The position numbers and the translations under genes are program-made. Below are positions 41,638-50,910 of a stretch of 64,000 nucleotides of DNA, piece by piece. Below the pieces are notes generated by a model. The model ran no database searches and was not told the origin of the DNA. It saw only the letters and a program-made list of their open reading frames with translations. Origin of the DNA: Mycobacterium adipatum (GTDB lineage Bacteria; Actinomycetota; Actinomycetes; Mycobacteriales; Mycobacteriaceae). The stretch lies in contig NZ_CP015596.1 in NCBI RefSeq assembly GCF_001644575.1, positions 2,108,001 through 2,172,000 of the forward strand, given 5' to 3'. Position 1 is the stretch's first letter, and each line of letters begins with the position of its first letter.

Positions 41638-43518
41638 TCACGCCCTGGCCATGGCCCAATACTCACCGTGGCGCGCCAGCAGTTCGGTGTGGGTGCCGCG
41701 CTCCACGATCCGGCCGGACTCCATCACCAGGATCTGATCCGCGTCACGGATCGTCGAGAGCCGGTGCGCGATGATGAAACTGGTTCGGTCCCGCCGTAGT
41801 TCGGCCATCGCCTGTTGGATCAGCAGTTCGGTGCGGGTGTCCACCGAGCTGGTCGCCTCGTCGAGGATCAGTAGTTGAGGTTGGGCCAGAACCGCGCGTG
41901 CGATGGTGATCAGTTGTTTTTCTCCGGCGCTGATCGCGCCACCGTCGTCGCCGACCCGGGTGTCATACCCGTCGGGCAGGGTCTGCACGAACCGCTCGAC
42001 GTGCGCGGTGCGGGCGGCCTCGTACACCTCCTCGCGGGTGGCGGCGGGGCGGCCGTAGGCGATGTTGTCGTAGATGGTGCCGCCGAACAGCCAGGTGTCC
42101 TGCAGTACCATCCCGATCCGTGCCCGCAGCGCCTGGCGGGGCAGCGCGGCGATGTCCACCCCGTCGATCATGATCCGTCCCGCATCGATGTCGTAGAAGC
42201 GCATCAGCAGGTTCACCAGCGTGGTCTTGCCCGCGCCGGTCGGGCCGACGATGGCCACCGTGGAGCCGGGCTCGGCGATCAGCGACAGATCCTCGATCAC
42301 CGGGGTGCCGGGTCGGTAGCCGAACGAGACGTGCTCGAAGGCGACGCGGCCCGCCCCGGCGGTGCGTGCAGCGGCGACGGGCTCCGCCGACTCCTCCGGG
42401 GCGTCGAGCAGATCGAAGATGCGTTCGGCACTGGCGATCCCGGACTGCAGCGAGTTGTACATCGCCGCGACCTGGGTCAGCGGCTGATTGAACTGGCGGA
42501 CGTACTGGATGAAGGCCTGGATGCTGCCCAGGGTGATCTGGCCGGTCGCAACCTGGATCCCGCCGACCACCGCGACCGCCACGTAGCTGAGGTTGCCGAT
42601 GAACGTGGTGGCCGGTGAGACCAGGCCGGACAGGAACTGCGCGCCCAGGCCGGCCCGGTACACCTCGCCGTTGAGATCGCTGAACTTCTCGGCGGCCGCG
42701 GCCCGGTGACCGTAGGTCTTCACGACGGTGAAACCGCTGTAGGTTTCCTCGATATGGGCGTTGAGGCGACCGGTGTTGGTCCATTGCGCCACGAACTGCT
42801 TCTGCGAGCGCCGGGCGATGGCGCGGGTGGCCAGCAGTGACAGCGGCACGGTCAACACCGCGATCAAGGCCAGCAGCGGTGAGATCGTCAGCATCGCCAC
42901 CAGCACGGCCAGCACCGTCACCACCGAGGTGAGCAGCTGGCTGATCGTCATGGCCAGCGACGACTGCACATTGTCGACGTCGTTGGTGACGCGGCTGAGC
43001 AGTTCGCCGCGCTGCCGGCCGTCGACGTAGGACAGCGGCAGCCGGTGCACCTTGTGCTCGATCTCGGTGCGCATCGCCGCCATGGTGCGTTGCACCACCA
43101 CGTTGAGGATCCGGGCCTGGCACCAGACCAGCAGCGCGCCAATCAGATACAGGCCCAGCGCCAGCAGCAGGGTGTGCGCGACGGCGGTGAAGTCGACACC
43201 GCGGCCCGGGACCACATTCATCCCGGAGAGCAGATCGGCGAAGGTGTCTTCACCGCGCGCCCGGGCCGCCTCGACGGCCTGGTCCTTGCTCAGCCCGGCA
43301 GGCAACTCACGTCCGATGACACCGTTGAACAACAGGTCGGTGGCATGGCCGAGGATACGCGGTCCGATGACACCGATCGCGATACCACCGACGGCGAGCG
43401 CGATCACCAGTACGGTCAGACGGCGTTGCGGGGCCAGCCGTTTCAGCAGCCGCACCGCCGAGCCCCGCATATCGCGGGAGCGCGTCGCCGGCGGTTCGGC
43501 GCGCAGCGGCCGGGTCAT
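41638..43518 (-). CDS. ABC exporter subunit with intact catalytic site (Rv1272c-like)
   Basis: 626-aa half-transporter (Rv1272c, about 631 aa): six helices in residues 30-340, then an ATPase domain with Walker [10 protein letters not shown] (near 425), Walker [14 protein letters not shown] with catalytic Glu554, and the switch His in [12 protein letters not shown]. The signature reads ISAGEKQ, a departure from LSGGQ. A long periplasmic loop of about 60 residues between TM1 and TM2 ([20 protein letters not shown]) is typical of this pair. ATG 43518 overlaps the partner's stop (ATGA). Together they form an asymmetric heterodimer. The tubercle pair has been linked to lipid transport; the substrate here is unproven. 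Confidence 0.88.
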   Translation of the reverse strand: MTRPLRAEPPATRSRDMRGSAVRLLKRLAPQRRLTVLVIALAVGGIAIGVIGPRILGHATDLLFNGVIGRELPAGLSKDQAVEAARARGEDTFADLLSGMNVVPGRGVDFTAVAHTLLLALGLYLIGALLVWCQARILNVVVQRTMAAMRTEIEHKVHRLPLSYVDGRQRGELLSRVTNDVDNVQSSLAMTISQLLTSVVTVLAVLVAMLTISPLLALIAVLTVPLSLLATRAIARRSQKQFVAQWTNTGRLNAHIEETYSGFTVVKTYGHRAAAAEKFSDLNGEVYRAGLGAQFLSGLVSPATTFIGNLSYVAVAVVGGIQVATGQITLGSIQAFIQYVRQFNQPLTQVAAMYNSLQSGIASAERIFDLLDAPEESAEPVAAARTAGAGRVAFEHVSFGYRPGTPVIEDLSLIAEPGSTVAIVGPTGAGKTTLVNLLMRFYDIDAGRIMIDGVDIAALPRQALRARIGMVLQDTWLFGGTIYDNIAYGRPAATREEVYEAARTAHVERFVQTLPDGYDTRVGDDGGAISAGEKQLITIARAVLAQPQLLILDEATSSVDTRTELLIQQAMAELRRDRTSFIIAHRLSTIRDADQILVMESGRIVERGTHTELLARHGEYWAMARA

Positions 43519-45236
43519 GCGCGCACCGTCTGAGAGTCCGCGAACTGCGCATAGGTCGGACATTCCTTGAGCAGCGTGTCATGCGTGCCGGTGCCGACCA
43601 CCCTGCCGTCGTCCAACACGATCACCTGATCGGCCTGTGCCACCGTCGAGATCCGCTGCGACACGATGATTACCGTCGCCGTGGACGACACCTCGCGCAG
43701 TGCGGCGCGCACCCTGGCATCGGTGTGCACGTCCAGTGCCGAGAAGGCATCGTCGAACAGGTAGACCGCCGGTCGCCGGACCACCGCGCGGGCGATGGCC
43801 AGTCGCTGGCGCTGACCGCCGGAGAAGTTGACCCCGCTCTGCGCGACGCGCATCTGCAGACCGTCCGGGTCGGCACGCACGAAGTCGTCGGCCGCGGCCA
43901 CCCGCAGCGCGTCCCACATGTCGTCCTCGGTGGCCGACGCGTTGCCGTAGCGCAGGTTGTCGGCCACCGTGCCGGAAAACAGGTAACCACGTTGAGGGAC
44001 CAAACCTATGGTGGCCCAGAGATCTTCGGGATCGAATTCACGCACGTCGACTCCGTCGACGCGGATCGAACCCGCGGTCACATCGTAGAGCCGGCCGATC
44101 AGCGATATCAGCGTCGACTTCCCCGAGCCGGTGCTGCCGACGATCGCGGTGACGGTGCCGGGCACGGCGGTGAACGAAACATCCTGGACCACAGCGCGAT
44201 CGGCACCGGGGTAGCGGAAGTCGGCGCGCTCCACGCGCACTGACCCGGTCGCCGGAGCGGGCGCCGGATTCGGCGGCGCGGTGATCTCCGGTGCGGTGGA
44301 CAGCACCTCGGTGATCCGTTCAGCGCACGCCGATGCGCGGGGCAGCAGCACCACCAGGAAGGTCGCCAGCAACACGGCGTAGAGGATCTGCATGAAATAG
44401 GCCAGGAACGCGATCAGCGACCCCACCTGCATCTGGCCGGCGTCGATGCGCTGACCGCCGAACCAGATGAGCGCGACACTGGAGAGGTTGATCACCAGCG
44501 TCGTGGCCGGCAGCATCAGTGCCTGCCAGCGCCCGGCGGCCAGCGCGGTGTCGGTGAGCGCCCGGTTGGCCTCGTCGAACCGGCTGCGTTCCAGCGGTTC
44601 GCGCGCGAACGCCCGGATCACCCGCATCCCGGAGAGTTGTTCGCGCATCACCCGGTTGATGTTGTCGATGACGCGCTGCATGGTGCGGAAGATCGGCATC
44701 AACCGCGAGACCAGCCAACCGTTGGCCAGCGCCAGGATCGGCACGCTGATGACCAGCAGCCAGGACAGCCCGGCGTCCTGGTGGATGGCCATCGCGATAC
44801 CGCCCAGGCCCATGATGGGCGCGGTGATGAGCATGGTGGACGTCATCTGCACCAGCAGCTGGATCTGCTGGACGTCATTGGTCGTCCGGGTCAGCAGTGT
44901 CGGCGTCCCGAACCGGGCGGTCTCGGCCGCCGAGAACCCGAGCACATGGGAGAACATCGCGGCCCGCAGATCGCGGCCGAACCCCATGCTGGCCCGCGAC
45001 CCGAAGAACACCGCCCCGACGGCGCACACCACTTGCAGCGCCGTCACCGCCAGCATCACCAGCCCGAGGTGGGTGATGCGCGCGGTGTCGCCGACGGCGA
45101 CACCCTCGTCGATGATGGCGGCGTTGATCGTCGGCAGGTACAGCGAGGCCAGCGTGCTGATCACCTGCAGGCCCGCGACCGCTGAGAGCAAGCCGCGGTA
45201 GGGCCGCACGTGGCGGCGCAGCAGGGCGAGCAGCAT
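43515..45236 (-). CDS. ABC exporter subunit with degenerate catalytic site (Rv1273c-like)
   Basis: 573-aa half-transporter (Rv1273c, about 582 aa), first gene of the pair. Six helices (about 15-310), then Walker [10 protein letters not shown] (367-375), canonical signature FSGGQRQ, and Walker [12 protein letters not shown]. The residue after the Walker B Asp (Asp495) is Asp496 instead of the catalytic Glu, and the switch position reads VSQRISTV with Gln in place of His. This is the non-hydrolysing half found in TM287/288-type and BmrCD-type heterodimers. ATG 45236 starts at [15 protein letters not shown]; longer in-frame starts add no conserved sequence. Divergent from lprB. Confidence 0.88.
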   Translation of the reverse strand: MLLALLRRHVRPYRGLLSAVAGLQVISTLASLYLPTINAAIIDEGVAVGDTARITHLGLVMLAVTALQVVCAVGAVFFGSRASMGFGRDLRAAMFSHVLGFSAAETARFGTPTLLTRTTNDVQQIQLLVQMTSTMLITAPIMGLGGIAMAIHQDAGLSWLLVISVPILALANGWLVSRLMPIFRTMQRVIDNINRVMREQLSGMRVIRAFAREPLERSRFDEANRALTDTALAAGRWQALMLPATTLVINLSSVALIWFGGQRIDAGQMQVGSLIAFLAYFMQILYAVLLATFLVVLLPRASACAERITEVLSTAPEITAPPNPAPAPATGSVRVERADFRYPGADRAVVQDVSFTAVPGTVTAIVGSTGSGKSTLISLIGRLYDVTAGSIRVDGVDVREFDPEDLWATIGLVPQRGYLFSGTVADNLRYGNASATEDDMWDALRVAAADDFVRADPDGLQMRVAQSGVNFSGGQRQRLAIARAVVRRPAVYLFDDAFSALDVHTDARVRAALREVSSTATVIIVSQRISTVAQADQVIVLDDGRVVGTGTHDTLLKECPTYAQFADSQTVRA

Positions 45237-45336
45237 CTGGCTACTGTCGCATACCCGCCTGCCGACACCGGTGTCGGACCGGGACACGAAATTGCAGGTC
45301 AGTCGGTATGTCAACGGTTCCGTGCCGGGTGGCCGC

Positions 45337-45342
45337 TACAGT
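45337..45342 (+). promoter_or_regulatory. -10 element for a leaderless lprB message
   Basis: TACAGT (pattern TANNNT) ends 7 bases before GTG 45350, so the transcript would start at the start codon. The spacing argues for this GTG over the upstream in-frame ATG at 45308, which would precede the promoter. Confidence 0.55.
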
Positions 45343-45349
45343 GCATGTC

Positions 45350-45937
45350 GTGACCCCCAGAAGCGGCCATCCGATTCCTCAAGGCAGGCTCACCCGTGCC
45401 GCGAAGATGCTGGTAGCCGCCGCTGCGGTGCTCCCCGTGGTGGCCGCCTGCTCCTCCGGCCCGGAGGACCCGGGCTCCCCGTCGGTACCACCGAGCACCG
45501 AGTCCGCACCCGCGGCCCAGCACGGCCCGGACTTCCCGGAATGCGGCGGCATCACCGACCAGACCATCTCGCAGTTGACCGAGGTGCCCGGATTGGTGAA
45601 CACCGCCCGCACCTCGGTGGGCTGCCAGTGGCTGGCCGGGGGCGGCATCGTCGGCCCGCACTTCTCCTTCACCCACTTCCGGGGTAGCCCGATCGGGCGG
45701 GAACGCAAGACCGAGGAACTGTCCCGCGCCAGCGTGGAGGACATCAACATCGAGGGGCACGACGGGTTCATCGCCATCGGTGAGGACCTGGTGCTCGGAC
45801 CCAGCCTGTGCGAGATCGGCATCCAGTTCGACGACGACTTCATCGAATGGTCGGTCAGCTTCGCCCAGAAGCCCTACCCGGATGCGTGTGAGGTCGCCAA
45901 GGAACTCACCCGCCAGTCGATTGTGAACGCCAAATGA
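45350..45937 (+). CDS. lprB: lipoprotein LprB
   Basis: 195-aa secreted lipoprotein matching M. tuberculosis LprB (Rv1274). A basic N-terminus and hydrophobic signal end in LPVVAAC (Cys34), followed by a Ser/Pro/Glu linker. The DUF3558-type domain shows PECGGITDQTISQLTEV, NTARTSVGCQWLAGGGIVG, RERKTEELSRASVEDIN, and FDDDFIEWSVSFAQKP. Four Cys in the mature domain could form two disulfides. GTG 45350 is supported by the -10 element just upstream. Overlaps lprC (ATGA, 45934-45937). Anchored on the outer face of the cytoplasmic membrane; function unknown. Confidence 0.9.
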   Translation: MTPRSGHPIPQGRLTRAAKMLVAAAAVLPVVAACSSGPEDPGSPSVPPSTESAPAAQHGPDFPECGGITDQTISQLTEVPGLVNTARTSVGCQWLAGGGIVGPHFSFTHFRGSPIGRERKTEELSRASVEDINIEGHDGFIAIGEDLVLGPSLCEIGIQFDDDFIEWSVSFAQKPYPDACEVAKELTRQSIVNAK

Positions 45938-46494
45938 TGGGCCGCGCCATGACACGTCCGCTGACCGTGCTGATAGCGCTGCTGGCCGCGTTGACCATGG
46001 TGATCGGCGTGCAGGGCTGCTCCCGTGCGGTCGACGGCTCGGCGGTCAAGGCCGGAGCCGGGCCGCGCAACAACGACTCCGAGAAGACCTACCCCAACCT
46101 GCTCAAGGAATGTGATGTCCTGACCGAGGACATCCTGGCCGAGACGGTGGGCGCCGATCCACTGGACATCCAGAGCACCTTCGTCGGCGCGGTGTGCCGC
46201 TGGCAGGCCGCCAACCCGGGCGGCCTGATCGATATCACCCGGTTCTGGTTCGAGCTCGGTGACCTGGAGAACGAACGCCAGGCCGCACAGGCGATGAACT
46301 TCCCGATCGAGGATCGCCGGGTCGCCGGGGTGCAGTCGATCGTGATGCGCAACCCGGCCGCCAACGGTGCGTGCGGGGTGGCCAGCGACGCCAGCGGTGT
46401 CGTCGGCTGGTGGGTGAATCCGCAGGCGCCCGGCATCGACGCCTGCGCGATGGCGATCAAGCTGATGGAGCTGACGCTCGCCACCAACTCCTAG
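45934..46494 (+). CDS. lprC: lipoprotein LprC
   Basis: 186-aa lipoprotein matching Rv1275 (about 180 aa). The signal TVLIALLAALTMVIGVQGC gives lipidated Cys29. The DUF3558-like domain is related to LprB: LLKECDVLTEDILAETVG, VGAVCRWQAANPGGLIDITRFW, NGACGVASDASGVVGWWVNP, DACAMAIKLMELT. It starts with two in-frame ATGs (45934, 45949); the first overlaps the lprB stop and indicates coupled translation. The stop TAG lies inside the first unit of an exact 19-bp tandem duplication. Confidence 0.9.
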   Translation: MMGRAMTRPLTVLIALLAALTMVIGVQGCSRAVDGSAVKAGAGPRNNDSEKTYPNLLKECDVLTEDILAETVGADPLDIQSTFVGAVCRWQAANPGGLIDITRFWFELGDLENERQAAQAMNFPIEDRRVAGVQSIVMRNPAANGACGVASDASGVVGWWVNPQAPGIDACAMAIKLMELTLATNS

Positions 46495-46525
46495 CTACCG
46501 GGGGATCTCCTAGCTACCGGGGGAT
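46488..46525. repeat. exact 19-bp tandem duplication spanning two convergent stop codons
   Basis: CTCCTAGCTACCGGGGGAT occurs at 46488-46506 and again, head to tail with no gap, at 46507-46525. The core TAGCTA is a palindrome with TAG on both strands. Unit 1 supplies the lprC stop and unit 2 the SixA-like stop; in an unduplicated ancestor the two stops would have been adjacent. Confidence 0.95.
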
Positions 46526-47005
46526 GTGGAACCCGGCCAGCTGGGCGCCGCCCAATTCGAGGGCCTGCCACGTCGTCGGCACCCGCAGCAGCGCGAGCGC
46601 CGAGGTCGGATACTTCGACTCGATCTCGGCGAGCACGCCGGCATCGCTGCTGTCGTCGGCCAGCCCGAGCGCCAGCCCTGACATCACCGGCTCATGCCCG
46701 ATCACCAGCAACGTGCCGACGTCGTCGGCGACGCCGTTGATCTCGGTGAGGACGATGCCCGGCGTGGCGTCATAGATCCGGTCGACGAAGCGCACCGGCG
46801 CGTCGATCCCGGTCCGCTCCAGGGTCTGCCGGGTGCGGGTGGCGGTGGAACACAGCACGGCGTCGACGGGCGGTGCGGCGGCGCGCAACCAGTCTCCGGC
46901 GAGCCCGGCCTCCCGGATACCGCGCGCAGCCAACGGACGGTCGTGGTCGCCGACCCCGGCCGGGTAGTCCGACTTGGCATGACGCAGTAGCAGAAGCGTT
47001 CTCAT
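46514..47005 (-). CDS. SixA-like phosphohistidine phosphatase (Rv1276c-like)
   Basis: 163-aa histidine phosphatase superfamily protein. The N-terminal LLLLRHAKSDYP holds the catalytic RHA(K) motif, and later GHEP supplies the second catalytic His, as in SixA. Likely a cytoplasmic phosphatase acting on phosphohistidine or small phosphomonoesters. ATG 47005 begins the family sequence MRTLLLLRHAKS and lies 7 bases after a minus-strand -10 element, so the message is probably leaderless; a longer in-frame start at 47146 is rejected. Convergent with lprC and divergent from the SbcD-like gene. Confidence 0.88.
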   Translation of the reverse strand: MRTLLLLRHAKSDYPAGVGDHDRPLAARGIREAGLAGDWLRAAAPPVDAVLCSTATRTRQTLERTGIDAPVRFVDRIYDATPGIVLTEINGVADDVGTLLVIGHEPVMSGLALGLADDSSDAGVLAEIESKYPTSALALLRVPTTWQALELGGAQLAGFHIPR

Positions 47006-47012
47006 CTCAATC

Positions 47013-47018
47013 AGGCTA
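47013..47018 (-). promoter_or_regulatory. -10 element for a leaderless SixA-like message
   Basis: On the minus strand TAGCCT lies 7 bases before the ATG at 47005, the leaderless spacing. The remaining 47019-47129 gap should also hold the divergent promoter; TAAACT at 47062-47067 is a possible -10 for the SbcD-like gene. Confidence 0.45.
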
Positions 47019-47129
47019 GGCCATGCCGACGCGCGTCCCGGGACTTGTCGGACACCGGACCTAAACTCTGCACAAACAGCGGACGCTCGCGACGAACCAC
47101 CGATGACCGAACCGAAAAGGAGTGCCGAG

Positions 47130-48299
47130 ATGCGCTTTCTGCACACCGCCGACTGGCAGCTCGGGATGACCCGGCACTTCCTCAGCGCCGGTGGCGGCGA
47201 GGCGCAGTCGCGCTACGCGGCCGCGCGGCGGGAAGCGGTGTCGGGCCTGGGCGCGCTGGCCGCCGAGGTGGGTGCCGAGTTCGTCGTCGTCGCCGGTGAC
47301 GTCTTCGAGGACAACCAGTTGGCGCCGCGTGAGGTGAGCCTGGCGCTGGAGGCCATGCGGGCCATCACGGTGCCGGTGTATCTGTTGCCGGGCAACCATG
47401 ATCAACTCGACGCCGGGTCGGTGTACACCAGCACGTTGTTCGGCGACGAATGCCCGGACAATGTCATGGTGTTGAACCGCGATGGCGCTTTCGAGGTGCG
47501 CCCGGGACTCGAGATCATCGCGGCACCATGGCGTTCCAAGTCACCGACCACCGATCTGGCCGCCGCGGTGACGGCCGACCTGCCCGCCGACGGCACGGTG
47601 CGCATCCTGGTCGCGCACGGCGGGGTGGACGTTCTGGATCCCGACCCGTCGAAGCCTTCGCTGATCCGGTTGGCCGGCTTGGAAGCGAGCCTCGACCGCG
47701 GCGCCCTGCACTATGTGGCATTGGGGGACAGGCACTCCCGCACCGAGGTCGGCCGCACCGGCAGGGTCTGGTATTCCGGTTCCCCGGAGGTCACCAATTA
47801 CGACGATATCGAGACCGACCCGGGGCACGTCCTGGTCGTCGACATCGAAGAGGCCGACCCTGCGCACCCGGTGCAGGTGTCCGCGCGCCGGGTCGGGCGC
47901 TGGCGTTTCCTCACTCTGCGACACGATGTCGACGACGACCGCGACATCGCCGGCCTCGACGTCAATCTGGACCAGCTGCCGGACAAGGAACGCACCGTCG
48001 TGCAATTGGTGCTCACCGGATCGCTGACCGTCACCGACAAGGCCAAATTGGACGCCTGCCTGGACCGGTATGCGCGGGTGTTCGCGTCCCTGCGATTGTG
48101 GGAGCGGCACTCCGACATCGTGGTGCTGCCTGCCGACGGGGAATTCGACGACCTGTCGATCGGTGGATTCGCTGCCGGCGCTGTGCAGGAACTCGTCGAG
48201 GCCGCCCGTGCCGACGGCGCGGAGGCCGAGGATGCCCGTTCGGCGCTCGCCCTGTTGCTGCGGTTGTCGGGTGGTCACCTGGAGGGCAACGTCGCGTGA
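47130..48299 (+). CDS. SbcD/Mre11-like phosphoesterase with altered metal ligands (Rv1277-like)
   Basis: 389-aa calcineurin-like phosphoesterase, partner of the following ATPase. Motifs: HTADWQLG (Asp8; the usual DxH His is Gln10), GDVFEDN (Asp57), GNHD (89-91), VAHGG (His163), and GDRHS (199-203) where canonical enzymes have GHxH. Two metal-ligand positions therefore differ from E. coli SbcD, although Asp57, Asn89, His163 and His202 remain. ATG 47130 is preferred to 47103: it begins the conserved MRFLHTAD and follows AAGGAG by 7 bases. The stop overlaps the SbcC-like GTG. Expected role: DNA end or hairpin processing. Confidence 0.85.
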   Translation: MRFLHTADWQLGMTRHFLSAGGGEAQSRYAAARREAVSGLGALAAEVGAEFVVVAGDVFEDNQLAPREVSLALEAMRAITVPVYLLPGNHDQLDAGSVYTSTLFGDECPDNVMVLNRDGAFEVRPGLEIIAAPWRSKSPTTDLAAAVTADLPADGTVRILVAHGGVDVLDPDPSKPSLIRLAGLEASLDRGALHYVALGDRHSRTEVGRTGRVWYSGSPEVTNYDDIETDPGHVLVVDIEEADPAHPVQVSARRVGRWRFLTLRHDVDDDRDIAGLDVNLDQLPDKERTVVQLVLTGSLTVTDKAKLDACLDRYARVFASLRLWERHSDIVVLPADGEFDDLSIGGFAAGAVQELVEAARADGAEAEDARSALALLLRLSGGHLEGNVA

Positions 48300-50908
48300 A
48301 ACTGCATCGGCTGGTTCTGACCAACTTCCGCGGGGTGGCCCACCGCGATATCGAGTTCCCCGACAGCGGGGTGGTGGTGATCAGCGGCGCCAACGAGATC
48401 GGTAAGTCGTCGATGATCGAGGCGCTGGATCTGCTGCTGACCGTCAAGGACCGCTCCACCAAGAAGGAAGTGAAGTCGGTCAAACCCACCCATGCGGACG
48501 TGGGCGCGGAAGTTCTTGCCGAAATCTCCACCGGTCCTTACCGTTTCGTGTATCGCAAGCGCTTCCACAAACGCGCCGAGACCGAACTGACCTTGCTGGC
48601 TCCGACCCGCGCGCAACTCACCGGCGACGAGGCACACGACCGGGTGTTGGCGATCCTGTCCGAGACGGTGGACACCGCGTTGTGGGAGGCGCAGCGGGTG
48701 CTGCAGTCCTCGGCCACCGCGCCGGTGGATCTGTCCGGTTGCGACGCACTGTCGCGGGCACTCGACGTCGCGGCCGGATCCTCCGACGGCGCTGCCGGTG
48801 ATGCCGATCCGCTGCTGGTGGACCGGATCGAGGCCGAGTACCTGACGTACTTCACCGCGACCGGACGCCCGACCGGGGCCTGGGCGGCGGCCACCGCCCG
48901 GTTGCGCGCCGCCTATGACGAGGTGGCGCGCAGTGCCGCGGCGGTCGCCGATGTCGAGCAGGCCGTGCTGCGGCACGCCGCGCTGACGACCCAGCTGGCC
49001 GCGGCCACCGAGCGGGTGGAGGCCACCGAGGAGCGCGTGAGTGCGGCGCGACAGGCAGCCGCTGCCGTGGCGGAGCTCACCCGGGAACGTGACACCGCCC
49101 GGGTGCTCGCCGATGCCGCGACCGCCACCCATACCGCGTCGAGCGCGGCGGTCAACGAGCGCCGCCGGCTGCGCGCCGCGATCGACGAACGATCCAGGTC
49201 TGCAGCGGAACTCATCGCGGTGGCCGCCGAATCCGCGCAGACACACGCGGCCGCCCAGCAGGCCGCCGAGGCCGCCGAGGCCGCCGCCGAGCAGGCGCGC
49301 GCCGTGGCGGATGCCGCCGCGGTCGCGGTCGATGCCGCGCGTACCGACCTGGCTCACCTCGTCGCCCGCGACGAGGCCGACCGGATCACCAGCCAACTGG
49401 TCAAACTGGACGTCGCCCGCGCCGAACTCGCCGAGATCGACCGCGAGCTGTTCGGGAACACCATGAGCGATGCGCTGATGGCCGAGATCGAGGTCGCCGC
49501 GCGGGCCGTGCAGCGCGCGGCCGACCAGGCTGAACTCGCTTCGGCGCGTGTCGAACTCGTCGCACTGGCCGATACGCGGGTGCAGGTCGGGGAGCGGACC
49601 GTCGAGCTGAGGGCGGGGCAGGATTGGACGGCGGTCCTGGGCACGCCCACCGATATCGAGCTGCCCGGGGTGTTGCGCGCACGCGTTGTCCCGGGAGCAG
49701 ACGCCGCCGAGACGCATGCCGCGCTGACCGCCGCCGGGGAGGTCCTCGCCGATGCGGTGCGCCGGGCGGGGGTGCAGAGCGTCGAAGAGGCCCGTGCCAA
49801 GGATGCCCGGCGCCGCGACCTGCAATCCGCGCAGCACCGGTTGCAGGCCACCGTCGCGGCGCTCACCGGTGACGAGACCGTCGATCAGCTGCGGGCCCGA
49901 CATGCGGAACTGATTGCCGGCCAACCCGATATCGCCGGGAACACCGAGACCGCTCGGGCCGCGCTCATGACCGCTCGCGCGGCGCACCGAGTTGCCACGG
50001 AGCGCGCCGACGCGCAGCGCGCGTCGGCGGCGGCCGCGGTCACCGCCTGTCATGAGGCCGCGGTCACCGCCGGTGTACTGCGGGAGAAATTGGGCACCGC
50101 GCAGGCCGAGTTGCAGGCCGCCACCGAACGGCTGGCCACCGAGCGGCGCGCCGCCACCGATGACCAGCTTGCCCTGGCAGCCGAAGCGGATGCCGAGAAG
50201 GTCGCCCGCTCCGGCGCCGAGGTCATCCGGTTGGACGCCGAACTCGCCGCCGCCCAGCCGGAGACGGTCGCCGCCGAGCTCGACGCGGCGACCCGCGTCC
50301 TGCGGGAGGCGGTGCGTGAGCGGGAGGCCACCGCCACCGCGCTCACCGAGCTCACCGCCACGCTCAAGCTCTACGGGACGCAGGGGCGTAAGGGCACCCT
50401 GGATGCCGCCCACACCGAACGCGAGCACGCCCACGGTGAATATCTGAGGATCGAGCGGCGGGCCCGGGCCGCGCAGACGTTGCGCACGGTGCTACTGCGC
50501 CATCGCGAATCCGCACGCCGGCGATATGTGGAGCCGTTCCGTGGCGAGATCGAACGGTTGGGTCGCATCGTGTTCGGCGCCGATTTCGAGGTCGATATCG
50601 GCACCGACCTGACCATTCGCAGCCGTACGTTGGACGGCCGCACCGTCGGGTACGAGTCGCTGTCGGGCGGGGCGAAGGAGCAGATCGGCATCGTGGCGCG
50701 GCTGGCGTGTGCATCGCTGGTGGCCAAGGAGGACACCGTGCCCGTCGTCATCGACGATGCGCTGGGCTTCACCGATCCGGACCGTCTCACCCGGATGTCC
50801 GCCGTGTTCGACTCGGTGGGCGGAGACGGCCAGGTCATCGTGCTGACCTGCAGTCCGGATCGGTATGCCGGCATCGCCGATGCGCGGCTGATCGAGCTGA
50901 CCGCGTGA
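48296..50908 (+). CDS. SbcC/Rad50-like coiled-coil ATPase (Rv1278-like)
   Basis: 870-aa SMC-type ATPase (Rv1278, about 875 aa). Start GTG 48296 overlaps the SbcD-like stop and follows GGAGGGC. N-lobe: LTNFRGVAHRDIEF and Walker A GANEIGKSS (31-39). Two long Ala/Glu/Arg-rich coiled-coil arms flank a central segment (about 430-500). C-lobe: signature ESLSGGAKEQIGIVARLA and Walker B VPVVIDDALGFTDPD, with the Walker B Asp followed by Asp, not Glu. The apex lacks a CxxC zinc hook, unlike canonical Rad50/SbcC. With its partner it probably forms a DNA-processing complex; the long ATP-driven arms support DNA tethering. Confidence 0.87.
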   Translation: MKLHRLVLTNFRGVAHRDIEFPDSGVVVISGANEIGKSSMIEALDLLLTVKDRSTKKEVKSVKPTHADVGAEVLAEISTGPYRFVYRKRFHKRAETELTLLAPTRAQLTGDEAHDRVLAILSETVDTALWEAQRVLQSSATAPVDLSGCDALSRALDVAAGSSDGAAGDADPLLVDRIEAEYLTYFTATGRPTGAWAAATARLRAAYDEVARSAAAVADVEQAVLRHAALTTQLAAATERVEATEERVSAARQAAAAVAELTRERDTARVLADAATATHTASSAAVNERRRLRAAIDERSRSAAELIAVAAESAQTHAAAQQAAEAAEAAAEQARAVADAAAVAVDAARTDLAHLVARDEADRITSQLVKLDVARAELAEIDRELFGNTMSDALMAEIEVAARAVQRAADQAELASARVELVALADTRVQVGERTVELRAGQDWTAVLGTPTDIELPGVLRARVVPGADAAETHAALTAAGEVLADAVRRAGVQSVEEARAKDARRRDLQSAQHRLQATVAALTGDETVDQLRARHAELIAGQPDIAGNTETARAALMTARAAHRVATERADAQRASAAAAVTACHEAAVTAGVLREKLGTAQAELQAATERLATERRAATDDQLALAAEADAEKVARSGAEVIRLDAELAAAQPETVAAELDAATRVLREAVREREATATALTELTATLKLYGTQGRKGTLDAAHTEREHAHGEYLRIERRARAAQTLRTVLLRHRESARRRYVEPFRGEIERLGRIVFGADFEVDIGTDLTIRSRTLDGRTVGYESLSGGAKEQIGIVARLACASLVAKEDTVPVVIDDALGFTDPDRLTRMSAVFDSVGGDGQVIVLTCSPDRYAGIADARLIELTA

Positions 50909-50910
50909 GC

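Noticed and set aside
47450..48295. N-terminal extension of the SbcC-like frame
   Set aside because: It runs through the SbcD-like gene in another frame; GTG 48296 with its ribosome site gives the conserved N-terminus and the usual overlap.
48275..50434. 719-codon minus-strand frame opposite the SbcC-like gene
   Set aside because: Gly/Arg/Gln-rich antisense of an Ala/Glu coiled-coil gene; no motif.
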